From contig NZ_AUCF01000001.1 in NCBI RefSeq assembly GCF_000429625.1, positions 124,001 to 188,000 of the forward strand: a DNA stretch of 64,000 bases, written 5' to 3'. Below are positions 18,463 to 28,432 of this stretch, piece by piece (positions within the stretch are counted from its first letter, which is position 1; each line of letters opens with the position of its first letter). A program made the position numbers and the translations under genes. The DNA is from Azospirillum halopraeferens DSM 3675 (GTDB taxonomy: Bacteria; Pseudomonadota; Alphaproteobacteria; Azospirillales; Azospirillaceae). The notes beneath the pieces were generated by a model. It worked only from the letters and a program-made list of their open reading frames with translations, had not been told where the DNA came from and ran no database searches.

Positions 18463-19274
18463 CCATGAATTCCCCGTCGGCGCCGCCGCGCGCCGGGTCC
18501 GACGCCCAGAACCGGAAACCGATGGACCCCACCCAGAAGAAGAAGGAGGCGGGCGGCTTCGGCGAGACGCTGAAGACCGTGTTCTACGCCGTGCTGATCG
18601 CGTTCGGCGTCCGCACCTTCGCTTACGAGCCGTTCAACATCCCGTCCGGCTCGATGATTCCGTCGCTGCTGATCGGCGACTATCTCTTCGTGTCCAAGTT
18701 CTCGTATGGCTACAGCAAGCACACCGTGACGTTCGGCTTTCCGCTGTTCGAGGGGCGCGTCCTTGGTTCCATGCCCGAGCGGGGCGACGTCGCCGTCTTC
18801 AAGCTGCCGCGCGACAACAAGACCGACTACATCAAGCGGATCGTCGGCCTGCCGGGCGACACCGTCCAGGTGGTCGGCGGGGTGCTGCACATCAACGGCC
18901 AGCCGGTGAAGCGGGAGCGGATCGAGGATTACGTCAGCACCGACGGCGTCGGGCGTGAGACGCGCCTTGCCCAGTACGTCGAGACCCTTCCCGGGGGTCG
19001 CAGCCACCGCATCATCGAGGAAACCGACCACGGCCCCCTCGACGACACCCCGGTTTACCGGGTGCCCGAGAATCATTTCTTCATGATGGGCGACAACCGC
19101 GACAACTCGCTGGACAGCCGTGTTCCTTCGATGGTGGGCTATGTGCCGCTGGAGAACATGGTGGGGCGGGCGGAGTTCCTGTTCTTCTCGCTGGCCGAGG
19201 GGACGCGGTTCTTCGAGGTGTGGCGCTGGCCGTTCGATCTGCGGTTCAGCCGTCTGTTCGATGCGGTGAAGTGA
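18459..19274 (+). CDS. lepB: Signal peptidase I
   Basis: A 271-residue inner-membrane leader peptidase that removes signal peptides from exported proteins. One transmembrane segment lies at about residues 40-56, followed by the catalytic serine box [10 protein letters not shown] (Ser65) and the lysine box [11 protein letters not shown] (Lys126); the late [11 protein letters not shown] motif is conserved. The ATG at 18459 overlaps the acpS stop; in-frame ATGs at 18465 and 18522 are also possible because the first 20 residues are poorly conserved and disordered-looking. The single transmembrane topology is usual in alphaproteobacteria. Confidence 0.97.
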   Translation: MTMNSPSAPPRAGSDAQNRKPMDPTQKKKEAGGFGETLKTVFYAVLIAFGVRTFAYEPFNIPSGSMIPSLLIGDYLFVSKFSYGYSKHTVTFGFPLFEGRVLGSMPERGDVAVFKLPRDNKTDYIKRIVGLPGDTVQVVGGVLHINGQPVKRERIEDYVSTDGVGRETRLAQYVETLPGGRSHRIIEETDHGPLDDTPVYRVPENHFFMMGDNRDNSLDSRVPSMVGYVPLENMVGRAEFLFFSLAEGTRFFEVWRWPFDLRFSRLFDAVK

Positions 19275-19284
19275 CGGGGCGATC

Positions 19285-20007
19285 ATGGGTTCCGATATCG
19301 GTGGGCTGGCGGATGCGCTCGGCCACCGCTTCGCCGACGAGCGGTTGCTCGCCGACGCGGTGACGCATCCCAGCCTCATGGGCCTGGAGCGGTCCGGCAA
19401 GGGCGCCTCGCCGGCGCAGGGTCCGGGCATCGCCTACGAGCGGCTGGAGTTCCTGGGCGACCGGGTGCTCGGCCTGTGCGTCGCCGAATGGCTGCTGGAG
19501 CGCTACCCGCACGAGAAGGAGGGGGCGCTGGCCAAGCGCCACGCCGCCATGGTACGGCGCGAAGCACTGGGCCGGGTCGCCGACGCCATCGACCTGGGAC
19601 GCTACCTGCGACTGTCGCCGGGGGAGGCCACGGGGGGCGGGCGCAACAACCGCACCATCCTGGCCGACGCGTGCGAGGCGGTGATCGGCGCGCTCTATCT
19701 GGACGGCGGTCTGGAGACGGCGCGCGCCTTCATCCGCCGCGCCTGGGCGCCGGCCCTCGACCGCGGCGAGCCGCCGCCGCTCGACGCCAAGACGGCGCTT
19801 CAGGAATGGGCGCAGGGGCGGGGGCGGCCGCTGCCCACTTATGTACTGCTGGACCAGTCGGGTCCGGCGCACGAACCCGTGTTTCGGGTGCAGGTGCGGG
19901 TGGAGGGGATGGAGCCGGTTGTCGGTTCCGGCCCGTCCAAGCGCGCCGCGGAAAAGCAGGCGGCCGCTCAGCTCCTGCGCACGCTGGGAGTTTCGGTCGA
20001 TGACTGA
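19285..20007 (+). CDS. rnc: Ribonuclease III
   Basis: A 240-residue double-strand-specific endoribonuclease for rRNA and mRNA processing. The signature YERLEFLGDRVLGL (around 50-63) and DACEAVIGALYLDGG (around 130) provide the metal-binding acidic residues, and the C-terminal double-stranded RNA-binding domain ends with GSGPSKRAAEKQAAAQLL. The short insert LERSGKGASPAQGPGI before the signature is mildly unusual in length. It overlaps era by eight bases, preserving the conserved lepB-rnc-era order. Confidence 0.97.
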   Translation: MGSDIGGLADALGHRFADERLLADAVTHPSLMGLERSGKGASPAQGPGIAYERLEFLGDRVLGLCVAEWLLERYPHEKEGALAKRHAAMVRREALGRVADAIDLGRYLRLSPGEATGGGRNNRTILADACEAVIGALYLDGGLETARAFIRRAWAPALDRGEPPPLDAKTALQEWAQGRGRPLPTYVLLDQSGPAHEPVFRVQVRVEGMEPVVGSGPSKRAAEKQAAAQLLRTLGVSVDD

Positions 20008-20947
20008 TGGTACGGACGTCGAAGAGATGCCGGGGCGCGAGCCCGAACACCCCCGTTGCGGCTTCGTCGCCCTGGTGGGCGCCCCCAACGCCGGGAAGTC
20101 GACCCTTCTGAACGCCCTGATCGGCGCGAAGGTGTCCATCGTCAGCCCCAAGGTCCAGACGACGCGCACGCGGGTGCTGGGGATCACCATCGCCGACGAC
20201 AGCCAGCTTCTGTTCGTCGACACGCCCGGCATCTTCAAGCCCAAGCGCCGGCTCGACCGCGCCATGGTGGCGGCGGCGTGGCAGGGGGCGGGTGATGCCG
20301 ACCTGATCGGCGTGCTGGTCGACGCGTCGCGTCGCGGCGTCGACGACGACACCCGCGGCATCATCGAGCGGCTGAAGGAGGAGGGGCGCAACGCCATCCT
20401 CGTCCTCAACAAGATCGACCTGGTGCGCCAGCGCGAGTCCCTGCTGACTTTGGCCGAGGAGCTGAACCGCGACGGCCTGTTCACCGACACCTTCATGGTG
20501 TCGGCCACCACCGGCGACGGCGTGGACGACCTGCGTGCCTTCCTGGCGGGCCGGGTGCCGGAAGGCCCCTGGCTCTACCCGGAGGACCAGATCTCCGACA
20601 TGCCCATGCGCCTGCTGGCAGCGGAGCTGACGCGGGAGAAGCTGTTCCTCCAGCTTCACCAGGAACTCCCCTATTCCGCCACGGTGGAGACGGAGTCGTG
20701 GGAGGAGTTCCAGGACGGTTCGGTGAAGATCAGCCAGGTGATCTTCGTCCAGCGCGAAAGCCAGAAGGCGATCGTGCTGGGCAAGGGAGGCCAGCGCATC
20801 AAGCAGATCGGCCAGGCCGCCCGCAGCGAACTCGAAGCCATGCTGGAGCGCCGCGTCCACCTGATGCTGTTCGTCAAGGTGCGCGAGAACTGGCTGGACG
20901 ACCCCGAACGCTATGGCGTCTGGGGGCTGGATTTCGGCGGCGCATAA
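20000..20947 (+). CDS. era: GTPase Era
   Basis: A 315-residue Ras-like GTPase with a KH domain that helps assemble the 30S subunit and binds the 3' end of 16S rRNA. G1 is GAPNAGKST, G3 is DTPGIF and G4 is NKID; the C-terminal KH domain shows IVLGKGGQRIKQIGQAAR. The ATG at 20000 lies inside rnc. In most alphaproteobacteria recO follows era directly; here a minus-strand signalling gene is inserted, ending four bases from the era stop. Confidence 0.97.
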   Translation: MTDGTDVEEMPGREPEHPRCGFVALVGAPNAGKSTLLNALIGAKVSIVSPKVQTTRTRVLGITIADDSQLLFVDTPGIFKPKRRLDRAMVAAAWQGAGDADLIGVLVDASRRGVDDDTRGIIERLKEEGRNAILVLNKIDLVRQRESLLTLAEELNRDGLFTDTFMVSATTGDGVDDLRAFLAGRVPEGPWLYPEDQISDMPMRLLAAELTREKLFLQLHQELPYSATVETESWEEFQDGSVKISQVIFVQRESQKAIVLGKGGQRIKQIGQAARSELEAMLERRVHLMLFVKVRENWLDDPERYGVWGLDFGGA

Positions 20948-20951
20948 GCGC

Positions 20952-23459
20952 TCACCCCGGTACGGCCTCGACGGCTGCGGAATCGGCGGCGCCCTCCTGC
21001 GCCAGCAGCGTTTCCGCGGCATCGTCGGGGACCGGTCGGGCGAAGTGGTAGCCCTGGCCGTACTTGCAGGCGATGTCGCGCAGGAACTCCGCCTCGCCGG
21101 CGGACTCGATGCCTTCGGCAACCGCGTCCATGCCCAGGATGGCGGCCAGGGTGGTGATGACCTGGACGATGGCGGCGCTGCTTTCGCCGGTGGCGATGGC
21201 CTGCACGAAGGTCTTGTCGATCTTCAGCGTGTCCGCCGGATAGCGGTGCAGGTAGGCGAGCGACGAATAGCCGGTGCCGAAATCGTCGATGGACAGGCGG
21301 ACGTCCATGGCCCGGATCTCCTGCATGATCGCGCGGCAGCGGTCCGGGTCCTTCATCAGCAGGCTTTCGGTGATCTCCAGCTTCAGCGAGCGCGGCGGGA
21401 TCGGGTGATCCGTCAGCACCTCGCGCACCAGGCCGGGCAGATCGTCGTCGAGGAACTGGCGCGACGAGACGTTGACGCTCATGAACAGCGGCTCGGAGCG
21501 CGGGAATCGGGTCTGCCAGTCGGCGATGCGGCGCACCGCCTCCCGCACCGCCCAGCGGCCCATGGGCACGATCAGCCCGGTTTCCTCGGCCAGCGGGATG
21601 AAGTCGAGCGGCGGCACCAGGCCGCGGTCGGGATGGCGCCAGCGCATCAGCGCCTCGAACCCGGCGATGCGGCCCGAACCGAGAGTGATGATGGGCTGGT
21701 AGTACAGGCAGAGTTGCCCCTGCTCCAGCGCGGTGCGCAGATCGGATTCGGTGCGCATCATCGCCATGGCCTGGCGGCGGAGCGCGCCGTCGAACACGTC
21801 GATGCGGTTGCGGCCGCCGGACTTCGCCCGGTACATGGCGAGGCTGGCGTCGCGCAGCATGTCCTCCGGCCGTTCGTACCCCGATTCGCTCAACGCGATT
21901 CCGACCGAGCAGGTCAGCACGACGGCGTGGCCGTCCAGGTCGATCGGCCGGGCTACCGCCTGGCTCAGCCGTTCGGCGGCGGACAGCGCGTCGCCCACGT
22001 CGTCGATGTCGTTCAGGAGCATGCTGAACTCGTCCGCCGACAGGCGGCCCAGCGTGTCGCCCATGCGGCGGCTGTCCTCCAGCCGCTTGGCGATGGTTCG
22101 CAGGATGCGGTCGCCGGCGTGGGGGCCCAGCGTGTCGTTGATGGTCTTGAAGCGGTCGATGTCCAGCAGCAGCACGGCGAAATGGCGCGCGCCGGTGCGC
22201 CGGTGGCGGTCCAGCGACTGGCCGATGCGGTCGAGCAGCAGCGTGCGGTTGGACAGGCCCGTCATGCCGTCGTGCAGGGCGTCGAAGAGGAGCTGCTGCT
22301 CCGCCTGCTTGCGCGCGGTGATGTCGGTCATCGACCCGGCCATGCGCAGGGCGCGCCCGTTGCCGTCGCGCACCGCCAGGCCGCGCACCACCATCCACAG
22401 CTCCGATCCGTCGGCGTGCGTCATGCGGAATTCGTGCTGCAGGCTGTCGCGCCGGCCGGTCAGGTGCAGGGCGATGGCGCTCTCCAGCCCCGGACGGTCG
22501 GCGGGATGGACGCGCCGGAGCCATTCCAGCGGGGAGGACCCCACCGCATCCTCGTCGCAGCCGAGCATGGCCTTCCAGCGCGGCGAGTAATAGACCTCGT
22601 CCGTGTCGAGCTGCCAGTCCCACAGGCCGTCGTTGGCGCCCTGCGCCGCCAGGGCATAGCGCTCCTCGCTGTGCCGGAGCTGCTGTTCCGCCAGCTTGCG
22701 CGCGGTGACATCGGTCTGGCTGCCGACGATGCGAACGGTGACGCCGCGGTCATCCACCAGGCTGAGGCCGCGGCACGACATCCAGCGCACGTTTCCGGCG
22801 GCATCGAGCATCCGGTGCTCCACCTGGAACGGCTCGCCGCCGGCGCCGCGCTGTGCGTCGATGGCCTTGCGCAGGGCCGGCAGATCGTCGGGAACGACGC
22901 GATCGAACCAGTCCTCCGGCCGGTTGCCGATCTCGTGCTCCTCATAGCCCAGGATGGATTTCCAGCGGGGCGAGTAATAGACCGTACCGGTCGTCAGGTC
23001 CCAGTCGTAGAGGCCGTCGTTGCTGGCGGCCGCGGCCAGGGCGTAGCGTTCCTCGCTCTGGCGCAGGCGCTCTTCGGCCAGCTTGCGGTCGGTGACGTCC
23101 GCCACGGAGCCGACCAGGCGCACCGGCTCCCCCGACTCGTCGGCCACGGCGACGCCGCGGCACACCAGCCAGCGCCAGACGTCGGCCCGGTCGGTGCGCC
23201 GCACCCGGTGTTCGATCTGAAAGGGCAGGGTGACCCCGACCATCTGGCCTTCGAAGGACGCGTAAAGCCACTCCACATCGTCGGGATGAACGCGGTTGAG
23301 CCAATCCTCCGGCCGGTTCACCGCGTCACCCGCCGACAGGCCGAGAAACTCCTTGAATCGCGGCGAGAGATAGAGCGTGTCGGTCCGGAGATCCCAGTCC
23401 CACACCCCCTCGCTTCCCGCCCGCTCCGCCAGCAGGTATCGATCGATCGAACCGCTCAA
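20952..23459 (-). CDS. PAS-PAS-PAS-GGDEF-EAL protein; probable c-di-GMP phosphodiesterase with degenerate GGDEF
   Basis: With the TTG start at 23459 the protein has 835 residues: three PAS/PAC units (about 10-130, 137-255, 265-385), a GGDEF domain (about 392-550) and an EAL domain (about 560-815). The GGDEF signature reads RLSADEF (472-478), so the two glycines needed for GTP binding and cyclisation are lost. The EAL domain keeps EALMRW, NVSSRQF, LEITES, SIDDFGTGYSSLAYL, LKIDKTF and AEGIES, so phosphodiesterase activity is likely. No transmembrane segment is seen, so it is a cytosolic PAS sensor. The start is chosen because a GAGGGG ribosome-binding site sits just upstream and a candidate promoter at 23529-23558 lies before it; an in-frame ATG at 23606 would overlap the recO start. 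Confidence 0.88.
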   Translation of the reverse strand: MSGSIDRYLLAERAGSEGVWDWDLRTDTLYLSPRFKEFLGLSAGDAVNRPEDWLNRVHPDDVEWLYASFEGQMVGVTLPFQIEHRVRRTDRADVWRWLVCRGVAVADESGEPVRLVGSVADVTDRKLAEERLRQSEERYALAAAASNDGLYDWDLTTGTVYYSPRWKSILGYEEHEIGNRPEDWFDRVVPDDLPALRKAIDAQRGAGGEPFQVEHRMLDAAGNVRWMSCRGLSLVDDRGVTVRIVGSQTDVTARKLAEQQLRHSEERYALAAQGANDGLWDWQLDTDEVYYSPRWKAMLGCDEDAVGSSPLEWLRRVHPADRPGLESAIALHLTGRRDSLQHEFRMTHADGSELWMVVRGLAVRDGNGRALRMAGSMTDITARKQAEQQLLFDALHDGMTGLSNRTLLLDRIGQSLDRHRRTGARHFAVLLLDIDRFKTINDTLGPHAGDRILRTIAKRLEDSRRMGDTLGRLSADEFSMLLNDIDDVGDALSAAERLSQAVARPIDLDGHAVVLTCSVGIALSESGYERPEDMLRDASLAMYRAKSGGRNRIDVFDGALRRQAMAMMRTESDLRTALEQGQLCLYYQPIITLGSGRIAGFEALMRWRHPDRGLVPPLDFIPLAEETGLIVPMGRWAVREAVRRIADWQTRFPRSEPLFMSVNVSSRQFLDDDLPGLVREVLTDHPIPPRSLKLEITESLLMKDPDRCRAIMQEIRAMDVRLSIDDFGTGYSSLAYLHRYPADTLKIDKTFVQAIATGESSAAIVQVITTLAAILGMDAVAEGIESAGEAEFLRDIACKYGQGYHFARPVPDDAAETLLAQEGAADSAAVEAVPG

Positions 23460-23528
23460 CAGCCCCTCACCCGCGCGCGCCGTCAAACCCGCCGAACCGG
23501 CTCTCTCCGGTCGACTTGAGCGACAACG

Positions 23529-23558
23529 ATAGTAATTTAATGGTGAACGACTGGTGAA
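23529..23558 (-). promoter_or_regulatory. Candidate promoter for the PAS-GGDEF-EAL gene
   Basis: Reading leftward, TTCACC (23558-23553) is followed after 18 bases by TACTAT (23534-23529), within the only AT-rich patch of the 139-bp divergent gap to recO. It would place the transcript start roughly 60 nt before the TTG codon at 23459 and supports that start. Confidence 0.4.
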
Positions 23559-23598
23559 GGCTCCGCCTCGTTTCAACCGCCACAGGAATCGCGCAGCC

Positions 23599-24318
23599 AT
23601 GGCCATGGATTGGACCGATCGGGGGATCGTGTTGTCGGCCCGCCCCCATGGCGAGACGGCGGCCGTGGCCGTCCTGCTGACGCGCGACCATGGTCGCCAC
23701 GCCGGCTTGGTCCAGGGCGGCCGGTCGAGCCGCCGGCGCGCGGACCTGGAGCCGGGGACCCTGGTTGCCGCCCGCTGGCGCGGCCGCCTGGTCGAGCATC
23801 TCGGAACCTTCACCCTGGAATCGGTGCACGCCTACGCCGCCGTCCTGCTGGACGACCCGCTGCGGCTGGCGGCGCTGGCGTCGGCCTGCGCCCTGACGGA
23901 ATCGGCGCTGCCGGAACGCCAGCCGCACCCGGCCGTGTTCGACGGCCTTCTGGCGCTGTTCGACGTGCTGGGCGGCACCGCCTGGGCCGAGGCCTATGTG
24001 CGGTGGGAGGCGGGGCTGCTCGCCGAACTGGGATTCGGGCTGGACATCGACCGCTGCGCCGTCACCGGCAGCAACGACTATCTCGCCTACGTCAGCCCGC
24101 GCACCGGGCGCGCGGTGTCCGTTGCCGCGGGGGAGCCCTACCGCGACCGGCTGCTGCCGCTGCCCGGCTTCCTCGCCGGCCGCGGCGGCGGCGGCCGGGA
24201 CGAGGTTCTGGAGGGGCTGCGCCTGACCGGCCATTTCCTGGAACGTCATCTGCTGAACGGGCCCCTGCCACCGTCCCGCCTGCGCCTGGCCGAACGCATC
24301 GGGCGGCTGTCCGCCTGA
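23599..24318 (+). CDS. recO: DNA repair protein RecO
   Basis: A 239-residue protein of the RecFOR pathway that helps load RecA on SSB-coated DNA. The N-terminal OB fold starts DRGIVLSARPHGETAAVAVLLTRDHGRHAGLVQGG, the RecO hallmark, and is followed by the all-helical domain. The zinc-finger cysteines of some RecO proteins are not present as a full set: CAVTG is visible but the later pairs are absent. The ATG at 23599 is preferred; a second ATG lies two codons on. parC follows after 70 bp. Confidence 0.93.
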   Translation: MAMDWTDRGIVLSARPHGETAAVAVLLTRDHGRHAGLVQGGRSSRRRADLEPGTLVAARWRGRLVEHLGTFTLESVHAYAAVLLDDPLRLAALASACALTESALPERQPHPAVFDGLLALFDVLGGTAWAEAYVRWEAGLLAELGFGLDIDRCAVTGSNDYLAYVSPRTGRAVSVAAGEPYRDRLLPLPGFLAGRGGGGRDEVLEGLRLTGHFLERHLLNGPLPPSRLRLAERIGRLSA

Positions 24319-24364
24319 CTCCGGAGCAGAACAATACGAGAACACTTCCGTGTGGATTCCGCCT

Positions 24365-24378
24365 TACCAAATCTGGTA
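24365..24378. repeat. Short inverted repeat just upstream of parC
   Basis: TACCA-AATC-TGGTA forms a perfect 5-bp inverted repeat ending 10 bases before the parC start codon, overlapping the region where ribosomes bind. It could be an operator or a small hairpin at the translation start; function is unknown. Confidence 0.3.
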
Positions 24379-24388
24379 GGGTGCGGCC

Positions 24389-26614
24389 ATGAAGACCCCC
24401 GTCCCTGCATCCGACGTCCAGGACAAGCCGCTCGCCGAGGCGCTTGGCGAACGTTACCTCAGCTACGCCCTGTCGACGATCATGGCGCGCTCGCTGCCCG
24501 ACGTGCGCGACGGGCTGAAGCCCGTGCACCGGCGGCTGCTGTTCGCCATGAGCCAGCTTCGGCTCGATCCCGAGACCTCGCCCAAGAAGTCGGCGCGCGT
24601 CGTCGGTGACGTCATCGGCAAGTTCCATCCCCACGGCGACACCGCGGTCTATGACGCGCTGGTGCGCCTGGCGCAGGACTTCGCGGTGCGCTTTCCGCTG
24701 ATCGACGGACAGGGGAATTTCGGCAACATCGACGGCGACAACGCCGCGGCCATGCGCTACACCGAGGCGCGCCTGACCGCGGTGGCCAAGGCTCTGCTGG
24801 AGGGGATCGAGGAGGACGCGGTCGACTTCCGCGCCACCTACGACGGCGAGGGGGAGGAGCCGGTCGTCCTGCCGGCCAACTTCCCCAACCTGCTCGCCAA
24901 CGGTTCCAGCGGCATCGCCGTGGGCATGGCGACCAACATCCCGCCCCACAATGTGGGGGAGATCTGCGACGCCCTGCGCCACCTGATCAGGGACCGCGAC
25001 GCGCCCATCGAAAAGCTGGTCGGCTTCATGCCCGGCCCCGATTTTCCCACCGGCGGCGTGCTGGTGGAACCCCGCGACACGGTGGTCGAAGCCTACCGCA
25101 CCGGCCGCGGCTCGCTGCGCCTGCGCGCCCGGTGGGAGGTGGAGAAGCTGGGGCAGGGCACCTGGCAGATCGTCGTCACCGAGATCCCCTACCAGGTGCA
25201 GAAGGCGCGCCTGGTGGAGCGCATCGCCGAGTTGCTGACCGCGCGCAAGCTGGTGCTGCTGGAGGACGTGCGCGACGAGTCGGCGGAAGACGTCCGCCTC
25301 GTCCTGGTGCCCAAGAGCCGGAACGTGGACCCCGAGGTCCTGATGGCCTCCCTGTTCCAGGCCACCGATCTGGAGATCCGCTTCGCGCTCAACATGAACG
25401 TGCTGGGCGCCGACAACGTGCCCCGCGTCATGGACCTGCGCCAGGTCCTGCAAGCTTTCCTCGACCACCGCCACGAGGTGCTGGTCCGCCGGTCGCGCCA
25501 CCGCATGGGCCGGATCGACCACCGGCTGGAGGTGCTGGGCGGCTACCTCGTCGCCTATCTGAACCTGGACGAGGTGATCCGCATCATCCGCGAGGAGGAC
25601 GAGCCCAAGCAGGATCTGATGCGCGTCTTCTCCCTGACGGAGGTGCAGGCGGACGCCATCCTCAACATGCGCCTGCGCAATCTGCGCAAGCTGGAGGAGA
25701 TGGAGATCCGCAAGGAGCACGATGCGCTGGCGGCGGAGCGGGCGGAACTGGCCGACCTGCTGGCCGATGAGGCCAAGCGCTGGAAGCGCATCGCTGACGG
25801 GATCGCGGAGATCCGGAAGACCTTCGGCAAGGGGCCGCTGGGGGCCCGCCGCACCCTGATCGCCGACGCTCCGCCGGTGCTGGAGATCCCCGTCGAGGCC
25901 ACCATCGAGCGCGAGCCGCTGACGGTGCTGTGCTCCGAGAAAGGGTGGATCCGCGCCGTCCGCGGCCACCTGCCGGAGTCGGAGATTGCCGAGGTGAAGG
26001 TCAAGGAGGGCGACCGTCAACGATTCGCGGTGCCTTGCGAGACGACCGACAAGATCCTGGTGTTCGCCAGCAACGGCAAGTTCTACACGCTGGGTGCCGA
26101 CAAGCTGCCGCGTGGCCGCGGCTTCGGCGAGCCGGTGCGGCTGATGATCGATCTCGGCAACGAAACCGAGATCGTCGCCCTTTTCCCCCACCAGCCCGGC
26201 CGCCGGCTGGTCGTCGCATCGGACGACGGGCGCGGATTCCAGGTGGAGGAGAACGAGGTGCTGGCACAGACCCGCGCCGGAAAGCAGGTCCTCAACCTGG
26301 ACGACGGGCGCGAAGCGCGAATCTGCGTGCCGGCCGAGGGTGACCACGTTGCGGTCATCGGCAACAACCGGAAACTGCTGGTCTTTGCGCTGGACGAGTT
26401 GCCGGTGCTGGCCCGCGGCAAGGGTGTGCAGCTTCAGAAGTACAAGGATGCCAGCCTCTCCGACCTCAAGGTCTTCGCCATGGCCGATGGTTTGTCCTGG
26501 CGGCAGGGAGAGCGGGTGTTCCGCGTCACCGACCTGACGGGGTGGATCGAACCGCGCGCCCGGGTGGGCAAAATGCCGCCCAACGGCTTCCCGCGGGTCA
26601 ACAAGTTCACCTGA
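24389..26614 (+). CDS. parC: DNA topoisomerase IV subunit A
   Basis: A 741-residue type IIA topoisomerase subunit that, with ParE, decatenates daughter chromosomes. The winged-helix region [31 protein letters not shown] and the catalytic tyrosine in [10 protein letters not shown] are clear. The C-terminal part is a reduced set of beta-pinwheel blades (for example [37 protein letters not shown]), the short form expected of ParC and not GyrA, and the recO-parC neighbourhood fits. The quinolone-region residues corresponding to E. coli Ser80 and Glu84 are Thr and Asp, which is ordinary variation. Confidence 0.95.
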   Translation: MKTPVPASDVQDKPLAEALGERYLSYALSTIMARSLPDVRDGLKPVHRRLLFAMSQLRLDPETSPKKSARVVGDVIGKFHPHGDTAVYDALVRLAQDFAVRFPLIDGQGNFGNIDGDNAAAMRYTEARLTAVAKALLEGIEEDAVDFRATYDGEGEEPVVLPANFPNLLANGSSGIAVGMATNIPPHNVGEICDALRHLIRDRDAPIEKLVGFMPGPDFPTGGVLVEPRDTVVEAYRTGRGSLRLRARWEVEKLGQGTWQIVVTEIPYQVQKARLVERIAELLTARKLVLLEDVRDESAEDVRLVLVPKSRNVDPEVLMASLFQATDLEIRFALNMNVLGADNVPRVMDLRQVLQAFLDHRHEVLVRRSRHRMGRIDHRLEVLGGYLVAYLNLDEVIRIIREEDEPKQDLMRVFSLTEVQADAILNMRLRNLRKLEEMEIRKEHDALAAERAELADLLADEAKRWKRIADGIAEIRKTFGKGPLGARRTLIADAPPVLEIPVEATIEREPLTVLCSEKGWIRAVRGHLPESEIAEVKVKEGDRQRFAVPCETTDKILVFASNGKFYTLGADKLPRGRGFGEPVRLMIDLGNETEIVALFPHQPGRRLVVASDDGRGFQVEENEVLAQTRAGKQVLNLDDGREARICVPAEGDHVAVIGNNRKLLVFALDELPVLARGKGVQLQKYKDASLSDLKVFAMADGLSWRQGERVFRVTDLTGWIEPRARVGKMPPNGFPRVNKFT

Positions 26615-28030
<1,416 letters not shown>

Positions 28031-28053
28031 TCGTCCCCCACCCAACGAACCGG

Positions 28054-28082
28054 AAAAGCCCCGCGCGAGCGGGGCTTTTTCT
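28054..28082 (+). terminator. Rho-independent terminator of the TRAP receptor gene
   Basis: AAAAGCCCCGC and GCGGGGCTTTTT flank a short loop 24 bases after the stop codon, giving a GC-rich stem followed by a run of T. It also has A residues on the upstream side and may act weakly in the other direction. Confidence 0.88.
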
Positions 28083-28230
28083 TTGGGTGGCAAACCATCG
28101 GAAGGACGGACTTTCAGCACGTATAACGGGTGTTGCTATGCAATAGGGACGTCGTAGGGTTGCGTTATCGGCGCTACTGGGATGTGGCATGCCAGACTAC
28201 ATTGGTCTCCAGAAGACGATGGAGATGACG

Positions 28231-28353
28231 ATGACCTACGCGACCTTCGCGGATTTCCGCCACGACCGCAGCAGCGGCAACCTGATCAAGGCACTGAAGG
28301 CGTTCATGACCGCCTGGTGCGAGAAGTCCCGGCTGTACGGCTTCTACTATTGA
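28231..28353 (+). CDS. Small protein of 40 residues, function unknown
   Basis: An ATG at 28231 follows GGAG with a six-base spacer and opens a frame of 40 codons; longer forms from ATGs at 28189, 28219 or 28225 are possible (54 residues at most). The product starts MTYATFADFRHDRSSGN, continues with an amphipathic helix around LIKALKAFMTAW, and ends in the aromatic tail YGFYY. It has one Cys and two Trp-rich/aromatic clusters, no signal peptide and no transmembrane helix. It lies alone between two good terminators, so it has its own transcript. I do not recognise a family. The clean ribosome-binding site and terminator are the reasons for calling it a gene. Confidence 0.55.
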   Translation: MTYATFADFRHDRSSGNLIKALKAFMTAWCEKSRLYGFYY

Positions 28354-28378
28354 GCCGGTCCGGGCGACGGCAAACGCG

Positions 28379-28406
28379 AAGGGCGGCCCCGTGAGGGGCC
28401 GCCCTT
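28379..28406. terminator. Bidirectional terminator between the small gene and phoX
   Basis: AAGGGCGGCCCC-GTGA-GGGGCCGCCCTT is a perfect 12-bp stem with a four-base loop, 25 bases past the small gene and 26 bases past the phoX-like stop on the other strand. A/T pairs at the stem base let it serve both convergent transcripts. Confidence 0.8.
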
Positions 28407-28432
28407 GCTGATTCGGGAGATGGTGTCAGCGA

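Noticed and set aside
24389..26614. Thr and Asp at the quinolone-region positions of ParC as a resistance mark
   Set aside because: These residues are natural in many wild-type topoisomerases, so no resistance claim is justified.
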